From the NCBI GenBank assembly GCA_020632925.1, contig JACKER010000008.1:62001-126000 (forward strand): a stretch of DNA of 64,000 bases. The letters are read 5' to 3'. The DNA is from Alphaproteobacteria bacterium. GTDB lineage: Bacteria > Myxococcota_A > UBA796 > GCA-2862545. The notes under the pieces are model-generated. The model saw only the letters and a program-made list of their open reading frames with translations. It searched no databases and had not been told where the DNA came from. Made by a program: the position numbers and the translations under genes. Below, one piece after another: positions 5,764-15,890 of the stretch (position 1 is its first letter; the number at the start of each line of letters is the position of its first letter).

Positions 5764-8700
5764 GTGCCCCTCCTCGTCCATCGCTCCAACCGCACCGAGC
5801 GCCTCGTCGCGGCCCTCGCCGACCACCTGGCGTCGCCGACCGACGACCCTTTCGCCGCCGACGCCGTCGTCGTGCACGGCAAGGGCCTCGAGCGCTACCT
5901 CCAGCACGCCCTCGCCCAGCGCCTCGGCGTGTGCGCCAACGTCCACTTCCCCTTCCCGCAGCAGCTCCTCGCCCAGATCCAACGGGCAGCCCTCGGCGAC
6001 GTCGCCACCTGGACGCGGGACGCGCTCGTGTGGGCGCTGCTCACCGCCCTCGACGACCCCGCCGTCCTCGGGCACCCGGCGCTCTCGCCGCTGCGCGCCT
6101 GGCTCGCCGTCGATCCGCAGTCCGGCGACCGGCGCCGCATGGAGCTCGTCCACCAGCTCGCCTCCCTCTTCGAGCGGTACGCGTCCTACCGCCCCGAGCT
6201 CGTCGCCACCTGGGCCGATCCGGAGGCCGATCCCGGCTGGGAGCCCGTGCTGTGGCGGGCCGTGGCCCAGCGACTCGACGGCTCGGACCCGGGCTCGGTC
6301 GCGTTGCGGCTCGAGCAGGCCCTGCGCGATGGCGTCGCTCTGCCCGGCGTCCCACGTCGCATCGCGTTCTTCTCCGTGGGTACGCTGCCGCCGCTGACCC
6401 TGCGCCTCGTGGACGCGCTCGCCACCCACCGCGACGTCCGCCTCTTCCTGCTCTCCCCCAGCCGCCGCAGCGACGGCGACCACCCGCTGCTCTCCTCGCT
6501 CGGCAGGCTCGCCCGCGACTTCGAGCGCGGCGTCGAGGCCCTCTCCCCTGCCCTGCTCGACGCCTGGACCCCGCCCGACCCCAGCACCGTCCTCGGCGCC
6601 CTGCAGGCCGACCTCCTCGAGGGACGCACGACCCGGCGTCCCCTCCCCGCCGACCCCAGCGTGCGCCTCCACGCCTGCCACGGCCCCGCTCGCCAGGTCC
6701 AGGTCCTCCGCGACGAGCTGCTCTGGCTGCTGGACACCGTGCCCGACCTGCAGCCCCGCGACATCGTCGTCATGGCGCCCGACATCGAGGTCTTCGCCCC
6801 CCTGGTCCAGGCCACCTTCTCCGACGGCGCCGTCGACTGGCACCGCCGGCACGAGCACCCCGGTGGCCTCCCCCGCATCCCGTTCCGCGTCGCCGACCGC
6901 GGCTGGGGGCACGGCAACGCCGTCGCGCGCTTGCTCCTCGGCCTGCTCGAGCTCGTCGACGGGCGGCTCACGACCTCCAGCGTGCTCGACCTCGCCGAGC
7001 TCCCGCCGGTCCAGGCGCGCTTCGGGTTCGACGCCGAGGACCTGCCCACGGTGCGCGAGTGGGTGGTGGGCAGCGGGGTTCGCTGGGGCGCCGACGCCGC
7101 CCACCGCGTGCAGCACGGCCTGCCCGACGACGACGCGTACACCTGGCGCTTCGGGCTCGACCGCCTGCTCCTCGGACAGGCGACCGCCGGCGACGACCTG
7201 CTGCTGGACCGCGTCCCGCTCACCGGCGTCGAGGGACGGGACGAGCGCGCACTGCTGGCCGGCGTCGTCGATCTCGTGGAGACCGTGCTCGACGGCCTCG
7301 CCCACCTGCGTGAGCCTCGCCCCCCGGCCGCCTGGCGCGACGCGCTCCTGGCGCTCGTGCACGACCTCGTCGACGTAGGTGGCGCCGGCGCCTGGCAGCT
7401 CCGCCAGGTGGAGCAGGTGCTCACTGCACTCGCGGGCGGTGGGACCGCCGGGGACCTCGATCGACGCGCGCTGATCGTGTGGCTCGCGGAGCGCCTGGGC
7501 ACGCCCGACCCCGGCGCCGGCTTCCTCTCCGGCGGCGTGACCTTCTGCCAGCTCGTCCCCATGCGCGCCATCCCGTTCCGCGTCGTGTGCCTGCTCGGGA
7601 TGGACGACGGCGCCTTCCCGCGGACCGGCGCGCGGCTCGGCTTCGACCGCATGGCGGACGACCCGCGTCCCGGCGACCGCTCGGTGCGCGACGAGGACCG
7701 CGCGCTGTTCCTCGAGGCGATGCTCTCCGCGCGCGACCGGCTCGTCGTGCTGTTCACCGGGCGCGACCCCACCGACGACCGCCCGCGCCCACCCGCGGTC
7801 CCCGTCGCCGAGCTGCTCGACGTGCTCGACGCGACCTTCGGCACCAGGGACGGACGGCCGGCACGCGACCACCTGATCACGCACCACCCGCTCCAACCCT
7901 TCGCGTTCCGCGCGTTCGACGGCTCCTCACCCGCCCACGACCGACGGATGCTCCGCGCCGCACAGGCCCGTCTGCGTGAGTCGCAGGATCGACCACCCTT
8001 CCTGACGAAGGAGCTGCCGGCGTCGCCGTGGCCCGACACGCTGCCGCTCTCGACCCTCCGGCAGTTCTGGGCCGCGCCCATCCGAACCTTGTTCCGCGTG
8101 AGCCTCGGCGCCTGGTCGTCCGACGACGAGGTGACCGTCGAGGACCGTGAGCCGCTGGACCTCGGTGGTGGCCTGGAGCAGTGGGCGCTGCGCGCGGCGC
8201 TGCTCGATCGTTCGATCCGTGGCGACGACCTGACCGAAGGCGGCGAGGCCTGGCGGTGGGCGATGCGCTGCGGGACCCTGCCGATGGGCATGCCCGGCGA
8301 GGTCGCCCTGTGCTCCGTGCTCGCCGAGGTCGCCGCCATCCACGAGGCCGCCCGACCCCACCTCGAGGAGCCCGAACGGCGCGTCGCCCTCACCCTGCCG
8401 CTGGCGCGCACGACGCTGGTCGGGCACGCCACCCTCCACGGCGACCGTCAGGTGGAGGTCACGGCCTCGAAGATCCGTGGGAAGGCCCGCTTCTCGGCAT
8501 GGATCGGGCACCTCCTGGTCTGTGCCTGCGAACATCCCGGAGAGACCCACGTCTTCGGCAACGGCGGCACGCACGTCGCGTTCGGTCCGGTGCCTGCCGA
8601 CGAGGCGAAGGGGCTGCTCGAACGCCTGGTCACGCTGCGCAGCTGGGGACTGCGGTTGCCGCTCCTGTGGTTCCCCGAAGCCTCGTGGCAGCTGCCGCGG

Positions 8701-8901
8701 GGACTGGACGCCGTGCGGCGTTCCTGGGGCCGGTACCAGGAGCCCGACGCCGAGACGCGCCGGGTGATCGGCGACCGATGCCCGCTCGACCCGGACGTGG
8801 ACCTGTCGGACGTACGGATCCCGAAGGGCTGCCAGGCCTGGGAGCTGGCCGAGGAGCTGTGGGCGCCCGCCCGCCGGTACGCCCTCGAGGAGGCCCGATG
8901 A
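5764..8901 (+). CDS. recC: RecC, exodeoxyribonuclease V gamma subunit
   Basis: 1045 residues from a GTG start. RecC is the Chi-recognising, scaffold subunit of the RecBCD helicase-nuclease that resects double-strand breaks and degrades linear foreign DNA. Family hallmarks are visible: the N-terminal GKGLERYLQHALAQRLGVCA with FPFPQQ, a central DIVVMAPDIEVFAPL, VADRGWGHGNAVARL, and the conserved PMRAIPFRVVCLLGMDDGAFP near residue 605. Length is near the usual 1,050-1,120. It overlaps recB by ATGA, the first gene of a C-B-D operon. The recombination function is established for the family. Confidence 0.95.
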   Translation: MPLLVHRSNRTERLVAALADHLASPTDDPFAADAVVVHGKGLERYLQHALAQRLGVCANVHFPFPQQLLAQIQRAALGDVATWTRDALVWALLTALDDPAVLGHPALSPLRAWLAVDPQSGDRRRMELVHQLASLFERYASYRPELVATWADPEADPGWEPVLWRAVAQRLDGSDPGSVALRLEQALRDGVALPGVPRRIAFFSVGTLPPLTLRLVDALATHRDVRLFLLSPSRRSDGDHPLLSSLGRLARDFERGVEALSPALLDAWTPPDPSTVLGALQADLLEGRTTRRPLPADPSVRLHACHGPARQVQVLRDELLWLLDTVPDLQPRDIVVMAPDIEVFAPLVQATFSDGAVDWHRRHEHPGGLPRIPFRVADRGWGHGNAVARLLLGLLELVDGRLTTSSVLDLAELPPVQARFGFDAEDLPTVREWVVGSGVRWGADAAHRVQHGLPDDDAYTWRFGLDRLLLGQATAGDDLLLDRVPLTGVEGRDERALLAGVVDLVETVLDGLAHLREPRPPAAWRDALLALVHDLVDVGGAGAWQLRQVEQVLTALAGGGTAGDLDRRALIVWLAERLGTPDPGAGFLSGGVTFCQLVPMRAIPFRVVCLLGMDDGAFPRTGARLGFDRMADDPRPGDRSVRDEDRALFLEAMLSARDRLVVLFTGRDPTDDRPRPPAVPVAELLDVLDATFGTRDGRPARDHLITHHPLQPFAFRAFDGSSPAHDRRMLRAAQARLRESQDRPPFLTKELPASPWPDTLPLSTLRQFWAAPIRTLFRVSLGAWSSDDEVTVEDREPLDLGGGLEQWALRAALLDRSIRGDDLTEGGEAWRWAMRCGTLPMGMPGEVALCSVLAEVAAIHEAARPHLEEPERRVALTLPLARTTLVGHATLHGDRQVEVTASKIRGKARFSAWIGHLLVCACEHPGETHVFGNGGTHVAFGPVPADEAKGLLERLVTLRSWGLRLPLLWFPEASWQLPRGLDAVRRSWGRYQEPDAETRRVIGDRCPLDPDVDLSDVRIPKGCQAWELAEELWAPARRYALEEAR

Positions 8902-11900
8902 GCGCCGTCGAGCCCGGCATCACGCTGCTCGAAGCCTCCGCGGGCACGGGGAAGACGTTCCGCATCGCGCACCTGTTCCTGCGGCTGGTCGCCGACGAGG
9001 GGCTCGACGTCCGCGCCATCGTCGTCGTCACCTTCACCGAGGCCGCCACCGCCGAGCTGCGGCACCGCATCCGGACGCGCCTGCGGGACGCCCGGCTCGC
9101 GCTCGCCGGAGGGAAGCCCGCGGACGAGGTGCTGGAGGCCTGGCGACAGGCCGTCGCGGACCCCGGGATCGCCGATCTCCGGCTGCGCGAAGCGCTCAAC
9201 GAGTTCGACGAAGCCTCCATCTCCACCATCCACGCGTTCTGCCAGCGGATCCTGCGCCGCCACGCGTTCGAGAGCGGCGCCAGCTTCCGCGCCGACCTCA
9301 CGGGCGACGTCCGCACGCTGCTCGACGACGTGGTCTCCGACTTCTGGTCGCGCCTGACCCACGACGCCGACCCCGCGATGCTGCCCGCCCTGAAGACCGC
9401 GGGCGTGACCCGCGACCTCCTCACCGACCTCGCCGACAAGGCCCGCGACCCCGACGTGCCGGTCCTGCCGCGGGTCCCGCTCCAGCCACCGCCGGACGTC
9501 TCCGATTGGAAGCGGACTCACGCGGCCCTGAGGGCGAGCTGGCGATGGTGGGAGGTTCGTGATGCCCTGCGGGCAGCCGACCTGGTGGAACGCAAGACGA
9601 AGGCCCACCCTGTGTCGTTCCCCCCGACGACCACCGAGAACCACGCCCGGTGGATCCAGTACGATCTCTGGCGGGTTTCACCGACCGAGGTGCTGCCCGA
9701 GGCCGTGACGTGGTTCCGCGAGGAACGCCTCCGCGCCGGCACCCGCAGCAGCCCGCCGCCCACGCACCCCGCACTCGACGCCCTCGAAGCGTTCGCGCTG
9801 GCACACGAGGCGCTCCGTGAGCCGCTGCTGGCCTATGTCCAGAGCCTGAAGCTGCGACTGGTGGACGAGGTGCGCGAGCGCCTGCCCCGCCTGCTGCGCG
9901 CCCTGAACCTGCGGGCCTACGACGACCTGCTCCGCGACCTGCGCGACGCCCTGGCGGACCCCGCTCGCAGCGGCCCCCTGCGCGACGCCGTCCGCGCCCG
10001 CCTGGAGGTCGCGCTCGTCGACGAGTTCCAGGACACCGACCCGGTCCAGTGGGACATCTTCCGCACGCTGTTCGACCAGCGCCTGGTGCTGATCGGCGAC
10101 CCCAAGCAGGCGATCTACGGCTTCCGCGGCGCCGACGTCCACACCTACGCCCGTGCGTCGCACATCGTCACGCGGAACGAGACGTTACGAGTCAACTTTC
10201 GCAGCGACGAGCCCCTCGTTCGGGCGGTCAACCACGTCTTCGGTCGCGCAGGGCTCACCCGGCCATTCGGCGCCGACACCCCGACCTACCCCGAGGTGAC
10301 CGCGCACCACCCCGTCTCCCGCCGCACCGGCGACGACCGACCCGCGCTGGAGATCCGCTTCCTGCCTCGTGAGAACGCGTCGCTCTCCAAGGGCATCCTG
10401 GACCGGAGGTGGCTGGAGCAGCGCCTCCCCGAGCTCGTCGCCGCCGACGTCGTGGCCGAGCTCGAGCGCGGGACCATCGGCCCCGGCGACTGCGCGGTGC
10501 TGGTCCGTAGCAACGCCCAGGCCCGCGCCATCGCCCACGCCCTCCGCGCGCGCGGGGTCCCAGCGGTCCGCCGCTCCGACGATCGCGTGTGGAAGAGCGA
10601 GATCGCGGGCGAGCTGGTGCCCGTGCTGGCCGCGATCCTCGAGCCGGGCAACCCCGGCCTGCGACGGACGGCGCTGCTGACCGTGCTCCTGGGCCGGACG
10701 GGCGAGGACCTGGCGAGCCTCGAGGCCGACGACCTCGCCGCCGCCGACGTCTCCGAGCGCTTCCACCGCTGGCACGCGCGGTGGATCGACGACGGTGTCG
10801 GGCCGATGCTCCAGGCGCTCATCGACGACGAGGGCGTGCTCGAGCGGCTGCTCGGCGGCGACGAGGGCCAGCGCCGCGCCACCGACCTGCTCCACCTCGC
10901 CGACCTGCTCCAGCAGGTGTCGCGCGCCGAGGGGCTGGGTCCGACCGCGCTCCTGTCGTGGGTGCGTCGGGGCGGCAGCGAGGCCGAGGACGCCATCCTG
11001 CGCCTCTCCTCCGACGAGCCCGCGGTCCAGGTCGCGACCGTGCACGGCGCCAAGGGGCTCGAGTACCCCTTCGTCTGGTGCCCCACCCTCTGGTCGGGCG
11101 CCTTCCTGACCGCGCGGGACAAGGCGCACCTCGTGTTCCACGACCCCGACGCCGACGACCGCCGCACGCTCGACATCGGCTCCGACGCGTACGACGAGCA
11201 CCTCGCGCGGCGCGAAGAGGAGCAGCTCCAGGAAGACCTGCGTCTGGTCTACGTCGCGCTCACCCGCGCCCGCCATCGCTGCGTCGTGTACTGGGGTGCG
11301 GCCGCGTACAGCTCGGCGCTCGGCTACCTGCTGCACCAGAAGCCCGACGACGGCGACGTCCACGATCGCGTGAACTCGCGGCTGCGCCACAAGTCGGACG
11401 CCGACCTCCTCGCACAGCTCCACGAGGTGCTGGCGAGCCCGAACATCGGCCTCACGGAGGTCGACTGGGAGAACGTCCCCACCCGGCGCTGGCGTCCGAG
11501 AGCCTCCACCCCACCCACGTTGGCCGTCCGGACGCTGACGCGCACCCTCGCCCCGGACCGCCTGTGGCGGCGCACGAGCTTCACCGCGCTGCTCCGCGGC
11601 GTGGACGACCACGATCCCGCCCCTCACGTGGATCACGACGGCGGCGAGGACGTCGACGAGGCCGAGCTCGCGACCGCGCGTGTGCCCCTGGCCGACCTCC
11701 CCCGCGGCGCACACGTCGGCACCTTTCTCCACGGTGTGCTCGAGGTCCACGACTTCACCCGTCCGCACGAGCTCCGCGGGGTGTTGGAGCGCCACCTCCC
11801 CGCCCACGGGCTGCCGCTGGCCCTCGCGGACGCGTTGGAGCCCGCGCTGCACGACGTCCTCGCCACCACGGTGGGCGGCGTCCGCCTCGACACCCTGCGC

Positions 11901-12416
11901 CCCGAGCAGCGCCTGAACGAGCTCGAGTTCGCCTTCCCCCTCCGCGGCGGCACGGACACCGTCGATGCGCTCACGGTGCGCGAGCTCGCCGACGCCTTCC
12001 GCCACCCCGACGCCCCCGCGGGCTTCGCCGACCGCCTCGCCCGCCTCGAGTTCCTGCCCGTCCGCGGCTTCCTGGTCGGGAGCATCGATCTCGTCTGGTC
12101 CCACGGCGGCCGCTTCGCGTTGGCCGACTGGAAGTCCAACCACCTCGGCCCCACCTGGTCGAGCTACGAGCGTCCCGCGCTGGAGCACGAGATGGCCGTG
12201 GCGCGCTACCAGCTCCAGGCCCACCTCTACGCCGTGGCGCTGCACCGCTGGCTGCGCCTGCGCGTCCCCGACTACGCCTGGGACCGCCACGTGGAGGGTG
12301 TGCACTACCTGTTCCTGCGCGGCATGCACCCGGACCGGTCCACCGGCGTCTACAGCCTGCACCCGACGGCGGCGTTGGTGGCGCACCTCGACGACGTGCT
12401 CGGGGGTGGCCGATGA
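8898..12416 (+). CDS. recB: RecB, exodeoxyribonuclease V beta subunit
   Basis: 1172 residues. It is a UvrD-type 3'-5' helicase plus C-terminal nuclease. Visible motifs are Walker A EASAGTGKT at 11-19, VDEFQDTDPVQW near 374 (Walker B), GDPKQAIYGFRGAD near 400, VATVHGAKGLEYPFVW near 712 and YVALTRARHR near 785. The C-terminal RecB nuclease (PD-(D/E)XK) shows GSIDLVW near 1057 followed by ADWKSNHLG near 1077, supplying the Asp and the D-x-K pair. The start overlaps the recC stop and the stop overlaps the recD start (both ATGA), so the three subunits are coupled. All catalytic motifs are intact. Confidence 0.96.
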   Translation: MSAVEPGITLLEASAGTGKTFRIAHLFLRLVADEGLDVRAIVVVTFTEAATAELRHRIRTRLRDARLALAGGKPADEVLEAWRQAVADPGIADLRLREALNEFDEASISTIHAFCQRILRRHAFESGASFRADLTGDVRTLLDDVVSDFWSRLTHDADPAMLPALKTAGVTRDLLTDLADKARDPDVPVLPRVPLQPPPDVSDWKRTHAALRASWRWWEVRDALRAADLVERKTKAHPVSFPPTTTENHARWIQYDLWRVSPTEVLPEAVTWFREERLRAGTRSSPPPTHPALDALEAFALAHEALREPLLAYVQSLKLRLVDEVRERLPRLLRALNLRAYDDLLRDLRDALADPARSGPLRDAVRARLEVALVDEFQDTDPVQWDIFRTLFDQRLVLIGDPKQAIYGFRGADVHTYARASHIVTRNETLRVNFRSDEPLVRAVNHVFGRAGLTRPFGADTPTYPEVTAHHPVSRRTGDDRPALEIRFLPRENASLSKGILDRRWLEQRLPELVAADVVAELERGTIGPGDCAVLVRSNAQARAIAHALRARGVPAVRRSDDRVWKSEIAGELVPVLAAILEPGNPGLRRTALLTVLLGRTGEDLASLEADDLAAADVSERFHRWHARWIDDGVGPMLQALIDDEGVLERLLGGDEGQRRATDLLHLADLLQQVSRAEGLGPTALLSWVRRGGSEAEDAILRLSSDEPAVQVATVHGAKGLEYPFVWCPTLWSGAFLTARDKAHLVFHDPDADDRRTLDIGSDAYDEHLARREEEQLQEDLRLVYVALTRARHRCVVYWGAAAYSSALGYLLHQKPDDGDVHDRVNSRLRHKSDADLLAQLHEVLASPNIGLTEVDWENVPTRRWRPRASTPPTLAVRTLTRTLAPDRLWRRTSFTALLRGVDDHDPAPHVDHDGGEDVDEAELATARVPLADLPRGAHVGTFLHGVLEVHDFTRPHELRGVLERHLPAHGLPLALADALEPALHDVLATTVGGVRLDTLRPEQRLNELEFAFPLRGGTDTVDALTVRELADAFRHPDAPAGFADRLARLEFLPVRGFLVGSIDLVWSHGGRFALADWKSNHLGPTWSSYERPALEHEMAVARYQLQAHLYAVALHRWLRLRVPDYAWDRHVEGVHYLFLRGMHPDRSTGVYSLHPTAALVAHLDDVLGGGR

Positions 12417-14101
12417 GCCTGCGCGCGCTGCAGGAGCTGGGCCTCCTCGACGGGCTCGACGTGCGCTTCGCCCGAGCGCTGGGACGCCTCGGGGGCACCG
12501 ACGACGACCGCGTCCTGCTCGCCGCCGCGCTGGCCAACCGCGCCCCTCGCGTGGGCCACGTGGGGATCGAATTTCGCGCCGCGCACACCCTGTCGACCGA
12601 GGAGCACCCGCTCGAGCTCCCGGACCCCGACGACTGGGAGGCGGCGGTCGTCGCCTGCACGACCCTGGTGCGACGACCCGACGAGGCACGCCGCACACCA
12701 CTCGTCGTCGCCGACGGCGCGCTCTATCTGGACCGGTACTGGGACTACCAGCGGCGCCTGGCGGACGCGGTGCGCGCGCGGCTCGACGCTCCGCCACCCA
12801 CGGTCGACGAGGCCTGGCTGCAAGATGCCCTGGACACGCTGTTCCCCGCCGATCCACGCACCGAGCTGCAGCGGCGAGCGGCGGAGGTCGCGGTCCGGCG
12901 ACGGCTGACATTGGTGGTGGGCGGCCCGGGCACCGGCAAGACGGCGGTGGTGGTGAAGCTGTTGGCGTTGCTGGCCGGCTCACGCACGGTGCTGGTCGCG
13001 CCCACGGGCAAGGCCGCCGCCCGGTTGTCGGAGTCCCTGCGCGAGAACGCCGCCCGCTGGCTGACCGAGGACCAGGCGGAGGCGCTGACGACCGACGCCG
13101 CCACACTCCACCGCGCCCTGGGCCTGCGTCCCGGCGACCCTCGCCCGCGCCACGGCCCCGACGATCCGCTGGCCGCCGACGTCGTCGTGGTGGACGAGGC
13201 GTCGATGGTGGACCTGCCGCTGATGACGAAGCTGTTCGAGGCGGTCCCTCCGCACGCCCGCCTGATCCTGCTCGGCGACCCCGATCAGCTCGTGTCCGTC
13301 GAGCTCGGCTCGGTGCTGGGCGACCTGTGCCAGGTGGACGCGGGTCCGCTGGCACGCACGCGCGTCCGCCTGGAGCACACCTGGCGCTACGCACCGGACT
13401 CGGGGATCGGCGTGCTCGCGGAGGCCATCCGCCGGGGCGACGTGGACGCGGCTGTGTCGGCGCTCACCTCGCACGACGACCTGACCTGGATCCGGGAGCC
13501 GCCGACCGCCGACGCGCTCCAGGCGACGCTGGTGGACGGCTACCGCCCGGTGTTCGACGCCACCGACCCGAAGGGCGCGTTGCAGGCCTTGAAGCGCTTC
13601 CGCGTGTTGTGCGCCCACCGGCACGGGCGGCTCGGCGTCGCCGGCGTCCAGCTCGCCGCGCGCCAGGCGCTGGAGGACGCAGGCCTGGCGCCGCCCAAGG
13701 CCCTCCACCGCGGCCTGCCCGTCATGGTGACCCGCAACGACGCGCGGCTCGGCGTCTACAACGGCGACGTGGGCGTGGTGCACCCGGACCCGTCCGCCGG
13801 CGGCGCGCTGCGCCTGTGGCTCGAGCAGGAGGGCGAGCCGCGCTCGGTGAGCCTCGCCCTGGTGCCCGAGCACGACGCCGTCTACGCGACGACGGTCCAC
13901 AAGAGCCAGGGCTCCGAGTACGACCACGTCTACGTCCTGCTCCCCGACCGGCCCAGCCCGTTGCTCACCCGCGAGCTGCTCTACACCGCCGTGACCCGCG
14001 CCCGTCGCCACGTCACCCTCGTCGGGCGGCCCGAGCTCGTCGAATCCGCCATCCGCACGGTGACCCAGCGCATGTCGGGGTTGCCGGGGATGCTGAGCTG
14101 A
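12413..14101 (+). CDS. recD: RecD, exodeoxyribonuclease V alpha subunit
   Basis: 562 residues. It is the 5'-3' SF1B helicase of RecBCD. An N-terminal domain of about 160 residues is followed by Walker A VVGGPGTGKTAVV near 168, VVVDEASMVDLPLM near 259, GDPDQLVSVE near 287, TVHKSQGSEYDHVYVLLP near 493 and ELLYTAVTRARRHVTLVG near 521. Length is close to the usual 580-610, so this is classical RecD and not RecD2. It is the last gene of the operon; a convergent gene ends 5 bases away. Confidence 0.95.
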   Translation: MSLRALQELGLLDGLDVRFARALGRLGGTDDDRVLLAAALANRAPRVGHVGIEFRAAHTLSTEEHPLELPDPDDWEAAVVACTTLVRRPDEARRTPLVVADGALYLDRYWDYQRRLADAVRARLDAPPPTVDEAWLQDALDTLFPADPRTELQRRAAEVAVRRRLTLVVGGPGTGKTAVVVKLLALLAGSRTVLVAPTGKAAARLSESLRENAARWLTEDQAEALTTDAATLHRALGLRPGDPRPRHGPDDPLAADVVVVDEASMVDLPLMTKLFEAVPPHARLILLGDPDQLVSVELGSVLGDLCQVDAGPLARTRVRLEHTWRYAPDSGIGVLAEAIRRGDVDAAVSALTSHDDLTWIREPPTADALQATLVDGYRPVFDATDPKGALQALKRFRVLCAHRHGRLGVAGVQLAARQALEDAGLAPPKALHRGLPVMVTRNDARLGVYNGDVGVVHPDPSAGGALRLWLEQEGEPRSVSLALVPEHDAVYATTVHKSQGSEYDHVYVLLPDRPSPLLTRELLYTAVTRARRHVTLVGRPELVESAIRTVTQRMSGLPGMLS

Positions 14102-14106
14102 ACCCG

Positions 14107-14475
14107 TCAAGGGGTGGACACGTCGCTCGTCTGGGCCGCGAAGGCGTTCTCGGGACGCGGAGTGGACACGAGCACACCGTTCTCGTCGGTCCGGACGAAG
14201 CCGCTCGGCGCCGACAACAGGACGGACGCGTGGCCGTCGGCGGCCGTCCGCACGGTCACGGAGGTCCGTGCCGCTCCGTCGCCCATCCGGAGCTGCGTGG
14301 TGTCGCCGAGGACGCTGATGTCCACCCGAACGACGCCCTGCTCGTCGACCACCTGGAGCCCTCGCACGCGGAGGACGTCAGCCTCGGGCTCGCCGCGGGT
14401 CACGAGGAAGCCGACCACCGCCAACCATGCCGCCAGGTGCAGCACCGACGACACCACCCAGGCCATCCGGCTCAT
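14107..14475 (-). CDS. Small membrane-anchored hypothetical protein
   Basis: 122 residues. One N-terminal transmembrane segment (about 5-25, WVVSSVLHLAAWLAVVGFLV) is followed by a soluble beta-rich part of short alternating strands (LRVRGLQVVDEQGVVRVDIS, then TSVTVRTAADGHASVLLSA). The repeating pattern of about 20 residues looks like a small beta-sandwich or beta-roll displayed outside the membrane. The start overlaps the stop of the upstream 437-aa gene (ATGA), so they form a two-gene operon. No family recognised. Confidence 0.65.
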   Translation of the reverse strand: MSRMAWVVSSVLHLAAWLAVVGFLVTRGEPEADVLRVRGLQVVDEQGVVRVDISVLGDTTQLRMGDGAARTSVTVRTAADGHASVLLSAPSGFVRTDENGVLVSTPRPENAFAAQTSDVSTP

Positions 14476-15785
14476 TCGTACCTCCCCCCGTTCAGCTCGC
14501 CCGCTTCACCCTGAACGCGCTCCCTCGCCACCGCCGCGTGTTGCGCCAGGAAGGACCTCGCCTCGTCCGGGAGCAGGACCTCCAGGCGCTTCATGATCGG
14601 CCAGTTGACCTCGCTCTGCGCGAACCACCGCTCAGTGAGGAGATCCGGTCCGGAGAGGTTGAGCTCCAGCGAGTAGGCGTAGGCCTCGAGCCACTCCGCC
14701 CACATCCCACGTTCGAACTCGTCCGCCCCACCCGCGATGTCCGCACACAGCCCCGGCGCCGCAGCCTCGAGCGGCTGGCCGGAGAGCGTCAGGAGACCCT
14801 GCACGACCTCCGCCGGATCGAAATCCAACAGGAAGTCCGGATCGCCAGCGGTCGCTGCCTCCGTCCACCAGGCGAGGAGCTCGAGGACACTCACCATCTC
14901 CTGACCGACCCGATCCTCGATCGACGCCCGAAACGTCACAGGATCCATGGCCACGGCCGGCAGACCACCCGACTTCGGCTTCGGCACCGCGGACTTCACC
15001 CCGAACTTGGCGAGGTCCTTGGCACCATCGATCAGGTACGCACTGGCCTGGGCGTTCTTGAACGCCAGGGCTGCCGCGGTCCCCGCGCCGGCGCTGAGGC
15101 CCGTCACGAAGGCACCGAACAGCAGCTCGGCCACCAGCTGTTGCGCCTTTTCCGCCGCCTCGAGGGTCTTCGAGTGACGCTCCCAGGCGATCTCCCAAGC
15201 AGCCCCGATCCTGCCCGCGGCAGCCTGGAGTGCCACGTATTTCAGGGTAGCGAGCTGAGTGGCGAGCAGATTGCGCTGACAGAACAGCGTGGGGTCCATC
15301 TGCACCGACAGCACCGCTGCGAAGCGGTGGTGCTCCGACGCCCCCGCATCACCCCGCCAGGCGGTCAGGAAGAACGGATGCCGCCCAGCCGCGACAGCCT
15401 CGAACTCCACGGTGACCATCGTCCCACGAGTGGTCGTGGTGCCCTGGACGAACGATTGGTTCCCGCCGAGCGCGTGCAGAGCATCTCGTCCTGCGAGGTC
15501 GCAGCTGAGGTGCACGGTGTCGCCGACGTGGATGGAGCTGTCCACGCCACGCGTGATCGCGCCGTTGCGGTCTTCGACCGCGAAGGACCAATCCCCGCCA
15601 CCACCACCCTCGCCCATGGCCTGAGTGGTCCAGTCCTCGACCGCGGGCCCCGCCTGGGCTCCCAGACCGAGAGCCTGTTGCGTGTCCTGGTTCGACCCCA
15701 GCGTCGAAGGCGGCGCTTGCGCCGTCACCGATCCCACCCCCTGTTCCGACCCCCGCTCCTGTCGATGATCGAACGCGGTTCCCAC
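14472..15785 (-). CDS. Hypothetical protein with Gly/Gln-rich N-terminus and helical core
   Basis: 437 residues from the GTG at 15785, which has GGGAGG five bases upstream; a second GTG at 15791 is too close to that site. Residues 1-60 are low-complexity (Gln, Gly, Ala). Residues 60-150 look like a beta-sandwich (DWSFAVEDRNG, then GTMVTVEFEAVAAG). Residues 160-260 are a long amphipathic helical region with Ala/Gly-rich segments (LLFGAFVTGLSAGAGTAAAL) that could insert into a membrane. The rest is helical and Trp-rich. There is no signal peptide. The layout is compatible with a secreted effector or phage-tail-like toxin, but that is speculation. It is coupled to the small membrane protein downstream. 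Confidence 0.6.
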   Translation of the reverse strand: MGTAFDHRQERGSEQGVGSVTAQAPPSTLGSNQDTQQALGLGAQAGPAVEDWTTQAMGEGGGGGDWSFAVEDRNGAITRGVDSSIHVGDTVHLSCDLAGRDALHALGGNQSFVQGTTTTRGTMVTVEFEAVAAGRHPFFLTAWRGDAGASEHHRFAAVLSVQMDPTLFCQRNLLATQLATLKYVALQAAAGRIGAAWEIAWERHSKTLEAAEKAQQLVAELLFGAFVTGLSAGAGTAAALAFKNAQASAYLIDGAKDLAKFGVKSAVPKPKSGGLPAVAMDPVTFRASIEDRVGQEMVSVLELLAWWTEAATAGDPDFLLDFDPAEVVQGLLTLSGQPLEAAAPGLCADIAGGADEFERGMWAEWLEAYAYSLELNLSGPDLLTERWFAQSEVNWPIMKRLEVLLPDEARSFLAQHAAVARERVQGEAGELNGGRYE

Positions 15786-15890
15786 AGCCACCTCCCGACC
15801 ACGGAGAGGGCAAGGGCCGTGCCCAGGAATGACCAGGTTCGCTCGTTGGGTGACAGTGGTCGACGACGGTCGTCGGACACGTCGCGTGGG

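Noticed and set aside
5719..7896. 725-codon minus-strand frame and similar long antisense frames across recCBD (10185-13394), the giant helicase (24156-28121) and the PKS (39131-43669)
   Set aside because: High GC in third positions leaves the complementary frames open. The sense strand carries full enzyme motifs.
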